Assembly: GCF_016863635.1 (NCBI RefSeq)
Contig: NZ_BOPG01000027.1
Coordinates: 186,001 to 250,000, forward strand
Source of the DNA: Virgisporangium aurantiacum
GTDB taxonomy: Bacteria > Actinomycetota > Actinomycetes > Mycobacteriales > Micromonosporaceae
Direction of reading: 5' to 3'
DNA length: 64,000 nucleotides
Below, piece by piece: positions 42,679-51,957 of the stretch. The notes beneath the pieces are model-generated. The model was given only the letters and a program-made list of their open reading frames with translations. It was not told the DNA's origin and did not search any database. Within the stretch, counting starts at the first letter, position 1; every line of letters starts with the position of its first letter. A program made the translations under genes and the position numbers.

Positions 42679-43485
42679 TCAACCAGTCGACAATCCTTGC
42701 GCGTCGGAGAGCGTGGTGGCGCCGGTCATGATGGCCACGGCCTCCGACATCGTGTGGGAGGACGGTGTGACGATTCCCGCGCACCGGCCGAGCCGTTGGA
42801 TGTGGATGCGGTCGGCGACCTCGAACACGTGCGGCATGTTGTGGCTGATCAGGATGACCGGTAGCCCGCGCGAGCGGACCTCCTGGATGAGCTTGAGGAC
42901 CTGGGTGGACTCCTTCACGCCGAGCGCGGCGGTCGGTTCGTCGAGGACGATGATCCGGCTGCCGAACGCCGCGGCGCGCGCGACCGCGACCGCCTGGCGC
43001 TGCCCGCCCGACAGCGTCTCCACGGGTTGCGCCATGTTCTGCAGCGTGCCGATCCCGAGTTCGGCCATGGCCGCGGCGGCGTCGCGACGCATCCCCTTCT
43101 TGTCGAGCATCCGCAGCACGGTGCCGAGGAAACCGGGCCGGCGGCGCTCGCGGCCGAGGTAGAGATTGCTCGCCACGTCGAGGGCGGGCGCGACCGCGAG
43201 GGTCTGGTACACCGTCTCGATGCCGGCGTCCCGGGCGTCCTGGGGCCGCTTGAAGTGGACCGGTCGGCCGTCGACGAACAGCTCCCCGGCGTCGGGAACG
43301 AGCGCACCGGTGAGGCACTTGATGAGCGTCGACTTGCCGGCACCGTTGTCCCCGATGACGGCGAGCACCTCGCCCGGGTACAGGTCGACGTCGACGCCGT
43401 CGAGGCCGACCACCCGGCCGAACGTCTTCACCAGCCCGCGCGCGGACAGCACGGGCTCGCGGTCGGCGTTGTCGGTGGAACTCAT
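42679..43485 (-). CDS. Sugar ABC transporter ATP-binding protein (single-cassette RbsA/XylG relative)
   Basis: A 268-residue ATPase with Walker A IGDNGAGKSTLI, the signature LSGGQRQAVAVARA, Walker B IIVLDEPTAALG and switch ISHNMPHVF. It carries one nucleotide-binding domain, not the fused pair of RbsA, as in FrcA-like systems. The ATG overlaps the permease stop (ATGA). It energises uptake of a sugar together with the two upstream genes. Confidence 0.94.
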   Translation of the reverse strand: MSSTDNADREPVLSARGLVKTFGRVVGLDGVDVDLYPGEVLAVIGDNGAGKSTLIKCLTGALVPDAGELFVDGRPVHFKRPQDARDAGIETVYQTLAVAPALDVASNLYLGRERRRPGFLGTVLRMLDKKGMRRDAAAAMAELGIGTLQNMAQPVETLSGGQRQAVAVARAAAFGSRIIVLDEPTAALGVKESTQVLKLIQEVRSRGLPVILISHNMPHVFEVADRIHIQRLGRCAGIVTPSSHTMSEAVAIMTGATTLSDAQGLSTG

Positions 43486-44489
43486 GCCTTCACCTTCCTG
43501 ATCCACTGGTCGACCGAGACGGCCAGGATCACCAGCACGCCGACCGCCAGCACCCGGTACTGGTCGTCGACGCCGGCGAGCGACAGACCACTGCGGAAGG
43601 AGCCGACGATCAACGCGCCGAACAGCGTCCCGAGCAGGGCGCCCCGGCCGCCGAACAGGCTCGTGCCGCCGATGACGACGGCGGTGATGCTCTCCAGGTT
43701 GGCGTCGGTGATGGCGTTCGGGCTGGCCGCGCCCGCCCGGCCGATGAGGATCCAGGCGGCCAGGCCGTAGATGATCCCGGCCACCACGTACACGCTCACC
43801 AGCACCCGGTCCACCCGGATCCCGGCCAGTCGGGCCGCTTCCTTGTCGTCACCGACGGCGTAGAGGTGCCGGCCCCAGGCGCTGTTGGCCAGAACGAAGC
43901 CCACCACCAGGTACAGCGCGCCGACGAGGACGACGCCGGTGGTGATCCGGAACTCGCCGATCGGGAACGTCTCCCCGGTCCAGCTCAGCAGCGCCGGGAG
44001 TTTGGTGTCCGGCACGCTCTGCCCACGGGAGTAGAGCAGCCCGATCGCGGTGAAGACGCTGAGGGTGCCGAGGGTGACGATGAACGGCGGCAGCTTGAGC
44101 CGGGTGACGAGACCCCCGTTCAGCAACCCGGCGGCGGCGCCCAGGGCGAGCCCGACACCGACGGCGACGATGCCCGGAATGCCGCCGTCCTCGGCGAGCT
44201 TCGCCGCCACCATCATGGACAGGATCGTGATCGCCCCGACCGACAGGTCGATGCCGGCGGTCAGGATGATCAGCGTCTGCCCGACCGCGAGCGCACCGAT
44301 CACCGCGACCTGTTGCAGCACAAGGGACAGCGAGTTGGGCGAGGCGAACTTCGGGTTGATCGCGGAGAACACGACGAACGAGCCGATCAGGACCAGCAAC
44401 GGGCTGATCGCCGGGTAGGAATGGAGCACGTGCTGGACGTGTTCGAGCGGCGAGCGTCGACGCCGCGCGAACTGCTCGGTGGCTGTCAT
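43482..44489 (-). CDS. Sugar ABC transporter permease (RbsC/FrcC type)
   Basis: A 335-residue permease with eight to ten helices. Family signatures are GQTLIILTAGIDLSVGAITI, ALGAAAGLLNGGLVTRLKLP-PFIVTLGTLSV, and the cytoplasmic loop YAVGDDKEAARLAGIRVDRV. The ATG at 44489 is 1 bp from the binding-protein stop. It belongs to the monosaccharide (ribose/fructose/xylose) permease group. Confidence 0.94.
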   Translation of the reverse strand: MTATEQFARRRRSPLEHVQHVLHSYPAISPLLVLIGSFVVFSAINPKFASPNSLSLVLQQVAVIGALAVGQTLIILTAGIDLSVGAITILSMMVAAKLAEDGGIPGIVAVGVGLALGAAAGLLNGGLVTRLKLPPFIVTLGTLSVFTAIGLLYSRGQSVPDTKLPALLSWTGETFPIGEFRITTGVVLVGALYLVVGFVLANSAWGRHLYAVGDDKEAARLAGIRVDRVLVSVYVVAGIIYGLAAWILIGRAGAASPNAITDANLESITAVVIGGTSLFGGRGALLGTLFGALIVGSFRSGLSLAGVDDQYRVLAVGVLVILAVSVDQWIRKVKA

Positions 44490-44490
44490 G

Positions 44491-45564
44491 TCAGGCAGTG
44501 CCCCAGCAGAGCTTGGCGCCCTCGGTGCTGTCGATGCTGGTGACGCCGGTGGCCGCCTTGTCGGTGACCAGGGCGACGCCGGTGTCGTAGAAGTCCAGTC
44601 CGGACGTGACCTGCGGCTTGTCGCCACCGGTGGCGATCTGCTTGATCGCCTTGACGCCCAGCTCCGCCATCTTGATCGGGTACTGCTGCGACGTCGCGGC
44701 GATCACGCCGTTCTTGACCTGCTGGACGCCGTTGCAGCCGCCGTCGATGGAGACGACGAGGACGTCCTTGGCGTTGGCCGCCTTGAGCGCCTTCTGCGCG
44801 CCGACCGCGGCGGGCTCGTTGATGGTGTAGACGACGGTGACGGCCGGGTTCTTGGCCAGGCAGCGCTCCATCGCGGTACGGCCGCCGTCCTCGGCGCCCT
44901 CGGTCGGCTCGTTGCAGACGATCTGGTACGTCCCGCCGGAGTACCGGCCGGTCGGTGCCTCGTCGCCGTTCTTCTTTTTGTCCTTGGTCTCGATGCCCAT
45001 GCCGGCCAGGAATCCCTGGTCGCGGTTGTAGTCGACCGACACGATCTTGTCGTTGAACAGGTCGAGCATGGCGATGACCGCCGGCTTGCCACCCAGGTTC
45101 GCCGCGGTCCACTTGCCGATCAGCTCGCCGGCCTTGTAGTTGTCCGTGGCGAACGTGATGTCCACGGTGCTCGCCGGATCCGGCGGGGTGTCCAGGGCGA
45201 TGACGTACAGGCCCGCGTCCCGGGCCTTCTTGATCGCGGAGTTCACGCCGGGCCCGTTCGGGGTGATCAGGATGCCGTCGTCGTCGCGGGCGATGGCGTC
45301 CTCGATCGCCTTGACCTGGCCGGCCTCGTCACCGTCCTCCTTGCCGGCGGACACGGTCAGCTTGACGCCCTCGGCCGCGGCGGCCTTCTTGGCGCCGTCC
45401 TGCATGGTGACGAAGAACGGGTTGGTGGAGTTCTTGGTGATCAGCGAGACGGCCACGTCCTTGTCGTCGCCCGCGTCGTCGCCGCTGCACCCGGCGACCA
45501 GCAGGGCCAGGGCGGCTACGGACGCGAGCAGAGACGTGGCCCGCCGGCCGGTCCGGTACATCAT
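44491..45564 (-). CDS. Sugar-binding lipoprotein (Peripla_BP_4, RbsB/FrcB type)
   Basis: A 357-residue binding lipoprotein, first gene of the sugar operon. Its signal sequence ends in the lipobox LLVAGCSGDD. Domain features include SLITKNSTNPFFVTMQDGAK and the second-lobe stretch VVSIDGGCNGVQQVKNG. Two adjacent ATGs (45564 and 45561) follow AAGGAGC; either could start. The ligand is likely a monosaccharide; which one cannot be told. Two LacI-type operators lie upstream. Confidence 0.94.
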   Translation of the reverse strand: MMYRTGRRATSLLASVAALALLVAGCSGDDAGDDKDVAVSLITKNSTNPFFVTMQDGAKKAAAAEGVKLTVSAGKEDGDEAGQVKAIEDAIARDDDGILITPNGPGVNSAIKKARDAGLYVIALDTPPDPASTVDITFATDNYKAGELIGKWTAANLGGKPAVIAMLDLFNDKIVSVDYNRDQGFLAGMGIETKDKKKNGDEAPTGRYSGGTYQIVCNEPTEGAEDGGRTAMERCLAKNPAVTVVYTINEPAAVGAQKALKAANAKDVLVVSIDGGCNGVQQVKNGVIAATSQQYPIKMAELGVKAIKQIATGGDKPQVTSGLDFYDTGVALVTDKAATGVTSIDSTEGAKLCWGTA

Positions 45565-45616
45565 GGGTGCTCCTTCGATCGGGGGGTGACACCGACCCGA
45601 GCCCGACGACCGGCTC

Positions 45617-45662
45617 GACAACGATGTCAGAGCAGTTTCATCCTGTGCCGGAAGCGTGTCAA
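45617..45662 (-). promoter_or_regulatory. Promoter and LacI-type operator A of the sugar operon
   Basis: On the minus strand TTGACA (45662-45657) is followed after 17 bp by GAAACT (45639-45634). The operator GACAACGATGTC (45617-45628; arms GACA and TGTC) covers the predicted start of transcription. An identical operator lies at 45714-45725 in the opposite orientation. This is a classical repression layout for the neighbouring LacI-family protein. Confidence 0.7.
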
Positions 45663-45711
45663 TATCTCTTCCAGCAGTGTTGTTCGCGGAGGTAGTCGAT
45701 CGGCACCGATC

Positions 45712-45740
45712 TTGACATCGTTGTCAACGGCGACGAAGAT
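45712..45740 (+). promoter_or_regulatory. Promoter and LacI-type operator B of the regulator gene
   Basis: TTGACA (45712-45717) is followed after 17 bp by GAAGAT (45735-45740), pointing to the LacI gene. The palindrome TTGACATCGTTGTCAA spans the -35 box, so binding would block the regulator's own promoter. Its core equals operator A read on the other strand, and the two centres lie 97 bp apart. Confidence 0.7.
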
Positions 45741-45830
45741 TCGGCGGACGGACCGCGGTGCCGGGCGGGCACGGACGCGCGACCTAGACTCGCGGGGCGG
45801 CCGGCGCACTCGGATCAATGGGGGAATGCG

Positions 45831-46904
45831 ATGACACCAGGGCCTCCGGGACGCCGCGCCGGTGAACCGACCGACGGGCCCGGGCCCCGGGGCAGAGCCA
45901 CCCTGCGCGACGTCGCCCTGCTCGCGGGCGTGAGCCCGAAGACGGTGTCGCGGGTGGTGAACGGCGAGGCCGGCGTCTCACCGGACAAGGTCACCGCCGT
46001 CCAGAAGGCCGTTGCCATGCTGGGCTACCGCCCGAACTTCACCGCGAGCAGCCTCCGGCGCACCAACGGACGGACCGCCGCCATCGCCGCGGTGCTGGAG
46101 AACGTCGCCAATCCGTTCTCCTCCGCCCTGCACCGCGCCCTGGAGGACGTGGCCCGCGACCGCAATGTCGTGATCTTCACGGGCAGCGTCGACGAGGACC
46201 CGGAACGGGAACGGGCCCTGATCAACGCGTTCACCACCCGGCAGGCGGACGCGTTGGTGATCATGCCGGCCAGCGACAACCAGCGGTACCTGGCGAAGGA
46301 CATCGACGCCGCCACGCCGGTCGTGTTCGTCGACCGCCCGCCCGTCGGCATCGACGCCGACGCCGTGCTGGTCGACAACGCCTCCGGCGCGGCCACAGCC
46401 GTGCACCACCTGGTCGCGCGCGGGCACCGCGACATCGCGTACCTGGGCGACCTGTGCTCGATCGCCACCGCCCGGCAACGGTTCCAGGGCTTCAAGGAGG
46501 CGCTGAGCGACCACGGGATCCGGCCGACCCCGGACCACCTCGTGCACGACCTGCACACCGAGGACGACGCCGAGCAGGCCGTCCGGCGCCTGCTCACCGG
46601 CGACGCCCCACCCACCGCGCTGTTCACGTCGCAGAACCTGGTCACCATCGGCGCCGTCCGGGCCCTGCGCGGACTGGGCCACGAGCACCGGGTCGCCCTC
46701 GTCGGCTTCGACGACTTTCCCCTGGCCGACCTGCTGCAACCACCGGTGACCGTGGTGGCACAGGACCCGTCCGCGATGGGCACGCTGGCCGCGTCCCTGA
46801 TCTTCCGCCGCCTCGACGGCGAGGACTGGCAACCGACGACGCACTTCGTACCGACCAGGCTGATACAGCGCGGGTCCGGGGAGATCCCCGGACCCCACGC
46901 GTAG
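45831..46904 (+). CDS. LacI-family transcriptional repressor
   Basis: A 357-residue repressor with a 22-residue G/P/R-rich extension before the HTH (TLRDVALLAGVSPKTVSRVV, then N). The hinge helix region SSLRRTNGRTAAIA and a periplasmic-binding-like effector domain follow (VENVANPFSS-like NVANPFSSALHRALEDVA, then VVFVDRPPVGIDADAV). The ATG follows GGGGGAATGCG. It is divergent from the sugar ABC operon; two identical palindromes between them are its probable operators. Confidence 0.94.
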   Translation: MTPGPPGRRAGEPTDGPGPRGRATLRDVALLAGVSPKTVSRVVNGEAGVSPDKVTAVQKAVAMLGYRPNFTASSLRRTNGRTAAIAAVLENVANPFSSALHRALEDVARDRNVVIFTGSVDEDPERERALINAFTTRQADALVIMPASDNQRYLAKDIDAATPVVFVDRPPVGIDADAVLVDNASGAATAVHHLVARGHRDIAYLGDLCSIATARQRFQGFKEALSDHGIRPTPDHLVHDLHTEDDAEQAVRRLLTGDAPPTALFTSQNLVTIGAVRALRGLGHEHRVALVGFDDFPLADLLQPPVTVVAQDPSAMGTLAASLIFRRLDGEDWQPTTHFVPTRLIQRGSGEIPGPHA

Positions 46905-46917
46905 ACCACCACGGCTC

Positions 46918-48501
46918 TCAGCCGTACAGCTCCAACTCGTTGATCCGCACGTAGCCCGGCTGGTGGTCCGGTCCACGGTTGCACTCCACGATCACCACGC
47001 GCGTGCTGATCGGGGTGGTGAGGTTGAAGATCACCGACGGGGCGGTATTGGTCGTCGTCTCCGCCGCCACCCGCCAGAAGCCGAGGTTCGCGTCCCACCA
47101 GAGGACCCGGAAGCTCTTCATCGGGTAGCTGGCCGTGGTGTACAAGGCGATCTGGTTGATGGTCCGCATCACCCCGAGGTCGTAGGTCACCTTCTGGGCC
47201 AGCGGCGCGTTCCGGGCGTTGGCCCAGCTGTGCGCCCCGCCCAGGTCGGTGCTCGTCGAGCCGTCGATCGTCTTCGCCGTCGAGTACCCCCCGTACGTCG
47301 AGTCGGCGGTCACGATGCTGCTCCGGGCCCAGTTGGTGAAGCCGGTGCCGCCGTCGCCGCCGACGCCGCACACGTACGAGGTGACCTCACCGGTGGTGTA
47401 CTCGGTGTTGAACAGGTCGGTGAACTGCACGATGTTGGAGCCCATGTCCTTGTCTTTTTCGGTCATGTTCCACGTGACGGTCCCGCCGCCGTTCGGAATC
47501 GTGTAGCTGTAGGACGTCGAGCCGCCCCGGTCGTCGATCTCGAACCAGATGTAGGCCCAGAACTGGCCGTATACCGCGGTGTCCCACGTGGTCAGCAATT
47601 TGTGGATGCCGTTCCAGTTGGAGTTCGTCCGGCCGATCCCGAAGTTGTAGACGGGTCCCTTGGCGCCGTTGGCGCCGAGCACCGTCAGCCGCATGTCGAG
47701 CTTGCCCTGGAACGGGCCCTCGAAGTCGCGCGGGTTCTCGATCAGCACCCACTCCAGGTACTCCCAGCCGCGGTTGTTGCGCTGCAGGCTCGGGTTGCAC
47801 GGGGTGTCCATGGTCTCCATCGACCGTGCCGTCGACCGTGCCGTCGCCATGGGGCCCGGCGTCCGGGCCGGGGCCGAGGCGGCGAGCGCCTTCGACGCCT
47901 CGATCTCGGTGGCGGTCATGCCGACGCGCTCGTTGAGCGAGACGATCCAGAACTCCTGCGCCTCCATCTGCGCCTCGTCGATCATGATCCATTCGCTGAG
48001 GCCGCCGCCGGTGATCCACTGGAAGCCGGGGACCTCCAGGACCGACTCGTCCATCGGCGCCACGCCCATCGAGACGGTGGCCGACCGCGCCACCGACCCG
48101 AAGTTCGGCAGGTAGATCTGCGGCTTGTAGGTGCCGTCGGTGAGCGTCGCGAACTGGCCGACCGCGGTGCGCAGCACCTGCCACTGCGGCTCGGCCGGGT
48201 CGGTGAGACCCCGGGCCTCGGCCCGCGCGAGGAACGACTCGTAGAGCACGTTGGTGTCGCCGTCGAACTGCTCGGCGACCATCTCGTACACGAGGTTGCG
48301 CACGGCGTCGTCGCGGCTCAGCCGGATCGTGGGCTCCATCAGGTCGAAGAGCATGCTCTCGACCGAGGCGTTGGCGGTGGTCGGCGCGGCCGCGGCCGGC
48401 AGGCCGGGCCCGAGCGCGGCAAGAGCCATGAGGACGAGGGACGCGGCGCCTGCCACCAACCGGTACAGGATGAAGGGGCGGCGCTGGGGCAGAACGGTCA
48501 T
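46918..48501 (-). CDS. Secreted protein with C-terminal F5/8 type C (discoidin) domain
   Basis: A 527-residue exported protein. The signal peptide is YRLVAGAASLVLMALAALG, ending near AAAAP. The middle part (residues about 45-380) is of unknown family, rich in aromatic residues (GKLDMRLTVLGANGAKGPVY). The last 135 residues form a jelly-roll discoidin domain (SIVTADSTYGGYSTAKTIDG, then HSWANARNAP, then YVRINELELYG), which usually binds carbohydrate. The ATG at 48501 follows GGAGGGCC. It begins 38 bp after the stop of the large regulator on the same strand, so the two may be co-transcribed. Confidence 0.8.
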   Translation of the reverse strand: MTVLPQRRPFILYRLVAGAASLVLMALAALGPGLPAAAAPTTANASVESMLFDLMEPTIRLSRDDAVRNLVYEMVAEQFDGDTNVLYESFLARAEARGLTDPAEPQWQVLRTAVGQFATLTDGTYKPQIYLPNFGSVARSATVSMGVAPMDESVLEVPGFQWITGGGLSEWIMIDEAQMEAQEFWIVSLNERVGMTATEIEASKALAASAPARTPGPMATARSTARSMETMDTPCNPSLQRNNRGWEYLEWVLIENPRDFEGPFQGKLDMRLTVLGANGAKGPVYNFGIGRTNSNWNGIHKLLTTWDTAVYGQFWAYIWFEIDDRGGSTSYSYTIPNGGGTVTWNMTEKDKDMGSNIVQFTDLFNTEYTTGEVTSYVCGVGGDGGTGFTNWARSSIVTADSTYGGYSTAKTIDGSTSTDLGGAHSWANARNAPLAQKVTYDLGVMRTINQIALYTTASYPMKSFRVLWWDANLGFWRVAAETTTNTAPSVIFNLTTPISTRVVIVECNRGPDHQPGYVRINELELYG

Positions 48502-48539
48502 GGATGGCCCTCCGATCGACGGACGTCGACCGGGATGAT

Positions 48540-51140
48540 TCATCCACCGCCCGCGTTCCGCCCCGGATCCCGAACATCGGCGAACAACACCGAACGCAGG
48601 TCGTCGGTCTCCGGCGCGGTGGAGCCGAGGTGGGCGTAGCCCTCGAGCGCCTCGGCGGCGTGCGTCCGCATCGCAGCGGCGTCGCCGAGCGCCCGGTACG
48701 CGCGGGCGAGGCCGGCGTGCGCCCGGGCCCGGTTGAACACCATGTCGACGCCGTCGGCCAGTTCCAGCGCGGCCCGGTACGACGCGAGGGCCCCGGCCGG
48801 CGGGGCGGTGTCGCCGAGTCCGATGAGCGCCGACGCCTGGCCCTCCCGGTCGCCGGTCTCGCGGAAGATGGCCAGCCCGGCGGTGAACAGCTCGACGGCG
48901 GCCGCCTGCTCGCCGCGCCGCAGCCGCAGCCGGCCCAGGTCGGCCAGCGCCCACGCCTCGCCCTGGCGGTTGCCGAAGCCCCGGAACGCGGCGAGGGCGG
49001 CGGTCAGGTGCTCGTCGGCCGCGTCGAAGCGGTCCAGGTCGACCTCGGCCAGCCCGAGGTTGACCAGCACCGCCGCCTCGCCGAACCGGTGTCCGGCCGC
49101 GCGCACCAGGTCGAGGGCGGCGGTGAGGTGGTCGACGGCCAGCCCGGCCCGCCCGCGTTGCGCCTCCACCGCGGCCAGGTCGACGAGCACGCGGGCCTGC
49201 GCGGCCGCGTCCCCCGACTCGCGTCCGACGGCGAGCGCCCGGTGCAGGTGCTCGACCGCCCGTTCGCTGTTGCCCATCCGGCGCTCGATCTTCGCGAGCG
49301 TGTTCAGCGCGTGCCCGTGGCCGGGGCGGTCGCCGGCGGCCTCGAACCGGCCGAGCGCGTCCCGCAGCGCCGCGCCCGCGTCGGCGAGCCGGCACAGGTG
49401 CAGGTGCGTCGCCCCGATGTTGAGCAGCGCGCGGGCCTGGCCGGTGAGGTCGCCGGTCGCCGTCGCGGCGCGCAGCGCGTGGCCGTGCACGGCGAGCGCG
49501 TCGTCGAAGTGACCGCCGTCGAGGTAGCGGGTCAGGATGACGCCCAGCGCGACCGCCTTCGCCGGCCAGCCGTGCGCGGCGGCGTGCGCGACGGCGGCGA
49601 CCAGGTTCGACCGTTCGGCGTCCAGCCAGGCCCGCGCCTCGTCCGCACCGGCGAGGTCGGGCGCGGGCGTGGCGACCGCCGGAACCCGGGGCCGCTGGCC
49701 GGCGTCCGCCGGGTGCATGCGGTCCATGGCGGCGCCGGCGACCGCGAGATACAGGTCCAGCAGGCGGGCGACGGCCACCCGGCGGTCGTTCCCGCCGTCC
49801 TCCTCGGCGGCCAGCCGGGCGGCGTACGCGCGGAGCAGGTCGTGGGTGCCGAACCGGCCGGCCCCCGACGACGATGGCGTCGGGTGCACGAGGTGGGCGC
49901 GGGCCAGCGCGTCCAGCCCGCGCCGGGCCTCGGCCAGGTCGGTGCCGGCGAGCGCGGCCACCGCGTACGCGTCGACGTCGGTGCCGGGGTGCAGGCCGAG
50001 GAGCCGGAACATGCGGGCCACGGCCGGCGGCAGGTGCTGGACCGACCAGTGGAAGACGGCGGTCACCGCCGCGCGCGGATCGCCGCCGGCGTCGAGCCGC
50101 ACCAGCCGTTCCTGCCGGTCGGCCAGCTCCGCGGCGAGCTCCGCCACCGGGGTCGCCGGTCGGGCCACCGCCAGTTCGGCGGCGAGCCGCAGCGCCAACG
50201 GCAGCCGCGAGCACCGTTCGGCCAGCGCCGCGGTGGCGTCCGGCGCGTCGGTCGCGCGCGCTCCGATCAACGCGCCGAGCAGCGCGGTCGCGTCGGCCCG
50301 GGGGAGCGGATCGAGGACGACGCGGCGCGCGCCGTCGCGCGCGACGAACCCGGCGAGACTGTCGCGGCTGGTGACCACCACCATGCCCGGCCCGGACCCG
50401 GGCAGCAGCGGGCGGACCTGCTCCGCGGTGGCGGCGTTGTCGAGCACCACGAGCACCCGCCGCCCGACGAGCCGCGACCGGTAGAGGGCCGCCCGGTCGT
50501 CGACGTCGGCGGGGACGTCGGCGGGGGCGGTGCCGAGGGCGCCGAGCAGCCGGGCCAGGGCGTCGGCCGGCGCGACCGGACGATCCGGGTCGTAGCCGCG
50601 CAGGTTCACGTAGAGCTGCCCGTCGGGGAATTGGTCGGCGACGCGGTGCGCCCAGTGCACGACCAGCGCCGTCTTGCCCACCCCGGCGGTGCCGGACACG
50701 ACCACGATCGCGACCGCGTCGCCCGAGGGCAGCAGCCCGTCGAGGGTGTCGAGGTGCCGGTCGCGGCCCGTGAACGCGGCGACGTCGCCGGGCAGCTGCC
50801 GGGGAAGGCTTGCCCGCGGACCGGTGTCCCGGTGGGCCGGCCGGCGGTGCCGTTCGGCGACGCGGTCCCGCGCGGTGGCCAGCGCGCCCTGCTCGGTCGG
50901 GGTGGCGCCGAGCAGGCCCAGCAGCACGTCGAACCGGTCGGTGGGCGGCAGCGTGTGGCCGGTCAGATACTCGGCGACCGCGGTGGTCGACCACCCGGAC
51001 CGGGCGGCCAGCTCGCGGTAGGTGAGTTCGCCGCCGCCCCGCTGCCGGGCGTGCCTGCGCCGCAGTTCCCGGAGCAGCCCGGCGAGGTCGGCCACGCTCT
51101 CCGCCGCGGCCGGGTCGAGCCGCCGCCGGTCCGCCGTCAT
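48540..51140 (-). CDS. XRE-HTH / NB-ARC ATPase / TPR regulator (AfsR-like STAND protein)
   Basis: An 866-residue signalling regulator. An N-terminal XRE-type helix-turn-helix (ELTYRELAARSGWSTTAVAE) is followed by an NB-ARC domain with Walker A VVSGTAGVGKTALVVHWAHR, Walker B-like RRVLVVLDNAATAEQVRPLL and the conserved RCSRLPLALRLAAELA. About nine tetratricopeptide repeats follow from residue 520 onward (QARALLNIGATHLHL, then HALNTLAKIERRMGN, then ASALIGLGD). The ATG at 51140 faces the lectin gene. Its target may be the divergent lectin promoter; an inverted repeat with TATATTC and GAATATA arms lies there. Confidence 0.9.
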   Translation of the reverse strand: MTADRRRLDPAAAESVADLAGLLRELRRRHARQRGGGELTYRELAARSGWSTTAVAEYLTGHTLPPTDRFDVLLGLLGATPTEQGALATARDRVAERHRRPAHRDTGPRASLPRQLPGDVAAFTGRDRHLDTLDGLLPSGDAVAIVVVSGTAGVGKTALVVHWAHRVADQFPDGQLYVNLRGYDPDRPVAPADALARLLGALGTAPADVPADVDDRAALYRSRLVGRRVLVVLDNAATAEQVRPLLPGSGPGMVVVTSRDSLAGFVARDGARRVVLDPLPRADATALLGALIGARATDAPDATAALAERCSRLPLALRLAAELAVARPATPVAELAAELADRQERLVRLDAGGDPRAAVTAVFHWSVQHLPPAVARMFRLLGLHPGTDVDAYAVAALAGTDLAEARRGLDALARAHLVHPTPSSSGAGRFGTHDLLRAYAARLAAEEDGGNDRRVAVARLLDLYLAVAGAAMDRMHPADAGQRPRVPAVATPAPDLAGADEARAWLDAERSNLVAAVAHAAAHGWPAKAVALGVILTRYLDGGHFDDALAVHGHALRAATATGDLTGQARALLNIGATHLHLCRLADAGAALRDALGRFEAAGDRPGHGHALNTLAKIERRMGNSERAVEHLHRALAVGRESGDAAAQARVLVDLAAVEAQRGRAGLAVDHLTAALDLVRAAGHRFGEAAVLVNLGLAEVDLDRFDAADEHLTAALAAFRGFGNRQGEAWALADLGRLRLRRGEQAAAVELFTAGLAIFRETGDREGQASALIGLGDTAPPAGALASYRAALELADGVDMVFNRARAHAGLARAYRALGDAAAMRTHAAEALEGYAHLGSTAPETDDLRSVLFADVRDPGRNAGGG

Positions 51141-51152
51141 ACCGCACGACTT

Positions 51153-51185
51153 TATATTCACGGCGGTCGAACCGAGGCGAATATA
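51153..51185. promoter_or_regulatory. AT-rich inverted repeat between regulator and lectin genes
   Basis: TATATTC (51153-51159) and GAATATA (51179-51185) form perfect 7-bp arms separated by 19 bp, with centres 26 bp apart. In a region of more than 70 percent GC these AT-rich arms stand out. They lie in the 115-bp divergent promoter region of the STAND regulator and the lectin gene and may be the regulator's binding site or the two -10 boxes. Confidence 0.45.
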
Positions 51186-51255
51186 CGTTTCATGTACGAG
51201 CCGGTCGTAGCCTCCCCTCGCACGTCCAACCAGAGAACTCGAAGGGGGACTGAAA

Positions 51256-51777
51256 ATGCTGCGACGACTGCTCGCCGCGATCGTGGCCGGGCTGGCCGTG
51301 ACCGTGCCGGTGATCCAGGAGAAGGCCGCGGCCGCCGCCGTCACCGGCCCGTTCGAGATCGTGTTCGCCCACTCCGGCAAGTGCCTCGACGTGGCGGGCG
51401 CGACACCGCTGAACGTCCAGTTGACCCAGTACACGTGCACCGGCGCGCACAACACGCACTGGTACCTGGACTGGGCCGCCGACAGCAGCTATTTCCTGAT
51501 CCGCAACCGTGCGACGTCGCAGTGCGTCAACATCTCCGGCAACGTGTACCTCAACGGCAGGCCGATCATCCAGTGGCCGTGCAACGCGGCGTACAACAAC
51601 GAGCGCTTCCGCCGGACGTCCGCGCCCAACGGCTACTCGTACATCGAGTCGTGGCTGGCCCCGGGAAAGGTGGTCCACCAACAGGGCAACCAGACGCACA
51701 CGAACAACGCGCCGGTGACGCTGTGGGAGAAGAGCGCGAGCGCCAGGAACACCCAGGTCACGTTCATCCAGCAATGA
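51256..51777 (+). CDS. Secreted ricin B-type (beta-trefoil) lectin
   Basis: A 173-residue exported protein with signal peptide LLAAIVAGLAVTVPVIQEKA and one beta-trefoil domain. Repeated trefoil features include SGKCLDVAG, NTHWYLDW and TSQCVNISGNVYLNGRPIIQ, then NNERFRR. It probably binds polysaccharide or glycoprotein outside the cell. The ATG follows AAGGGGGACTGAAA. It is divergent from the STAND regulator and upstream of the glycosidase gene. Confidence 0.85.
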   Translation: MLRRLLAAIVAGLAVTVPVIQEKAAAAAVTGPFEIVFAHSGKCLDVAGATPLNVQLTQYTCTGAHNTHWYLDWAADSSYFLIRNRATSQCVNISGNVYLNGRPIIQWPCNAAYNNERFRRTSAPNGYSYIESWLAPGKVVHQQGNQTHTNNAPVTLWEKSASARNTQVTFIQQ

Positions 51778-51957
51778 CTGGCACGCCCGGCTCGACGGCG
51801 TTCGCCAGCGGTGGCAACCGTTCGGAAACCCGTGCGAACGGCCGGTCCGAACGTGGACACCGCAACGGCAACTGACGGCGACCCGAGGCATCAACGCGGG
51901 CTCCGCATTCTTCTCGTTGTCCAGCCCCGGACAGCATGTTGACGAGGAGAGCCCTAA

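Noticed and set aside
46918..51147. Single minus-strand frame of about 1400 codons spanning the regulator and the discoidin-domain gene
   Set aside because: The upstream part is a shadow of the STAND regulator in another frame. The true discoidin-domain gene starts at the ATG at 48501 with GGAGGG and a signal peptide.
48504..51875. 1123-codon plus-strand frame antisense to the STAND regulator
   Set aside because: No domain or start signal; the opposite strand carries HTH, Walker A and TPR motifs.
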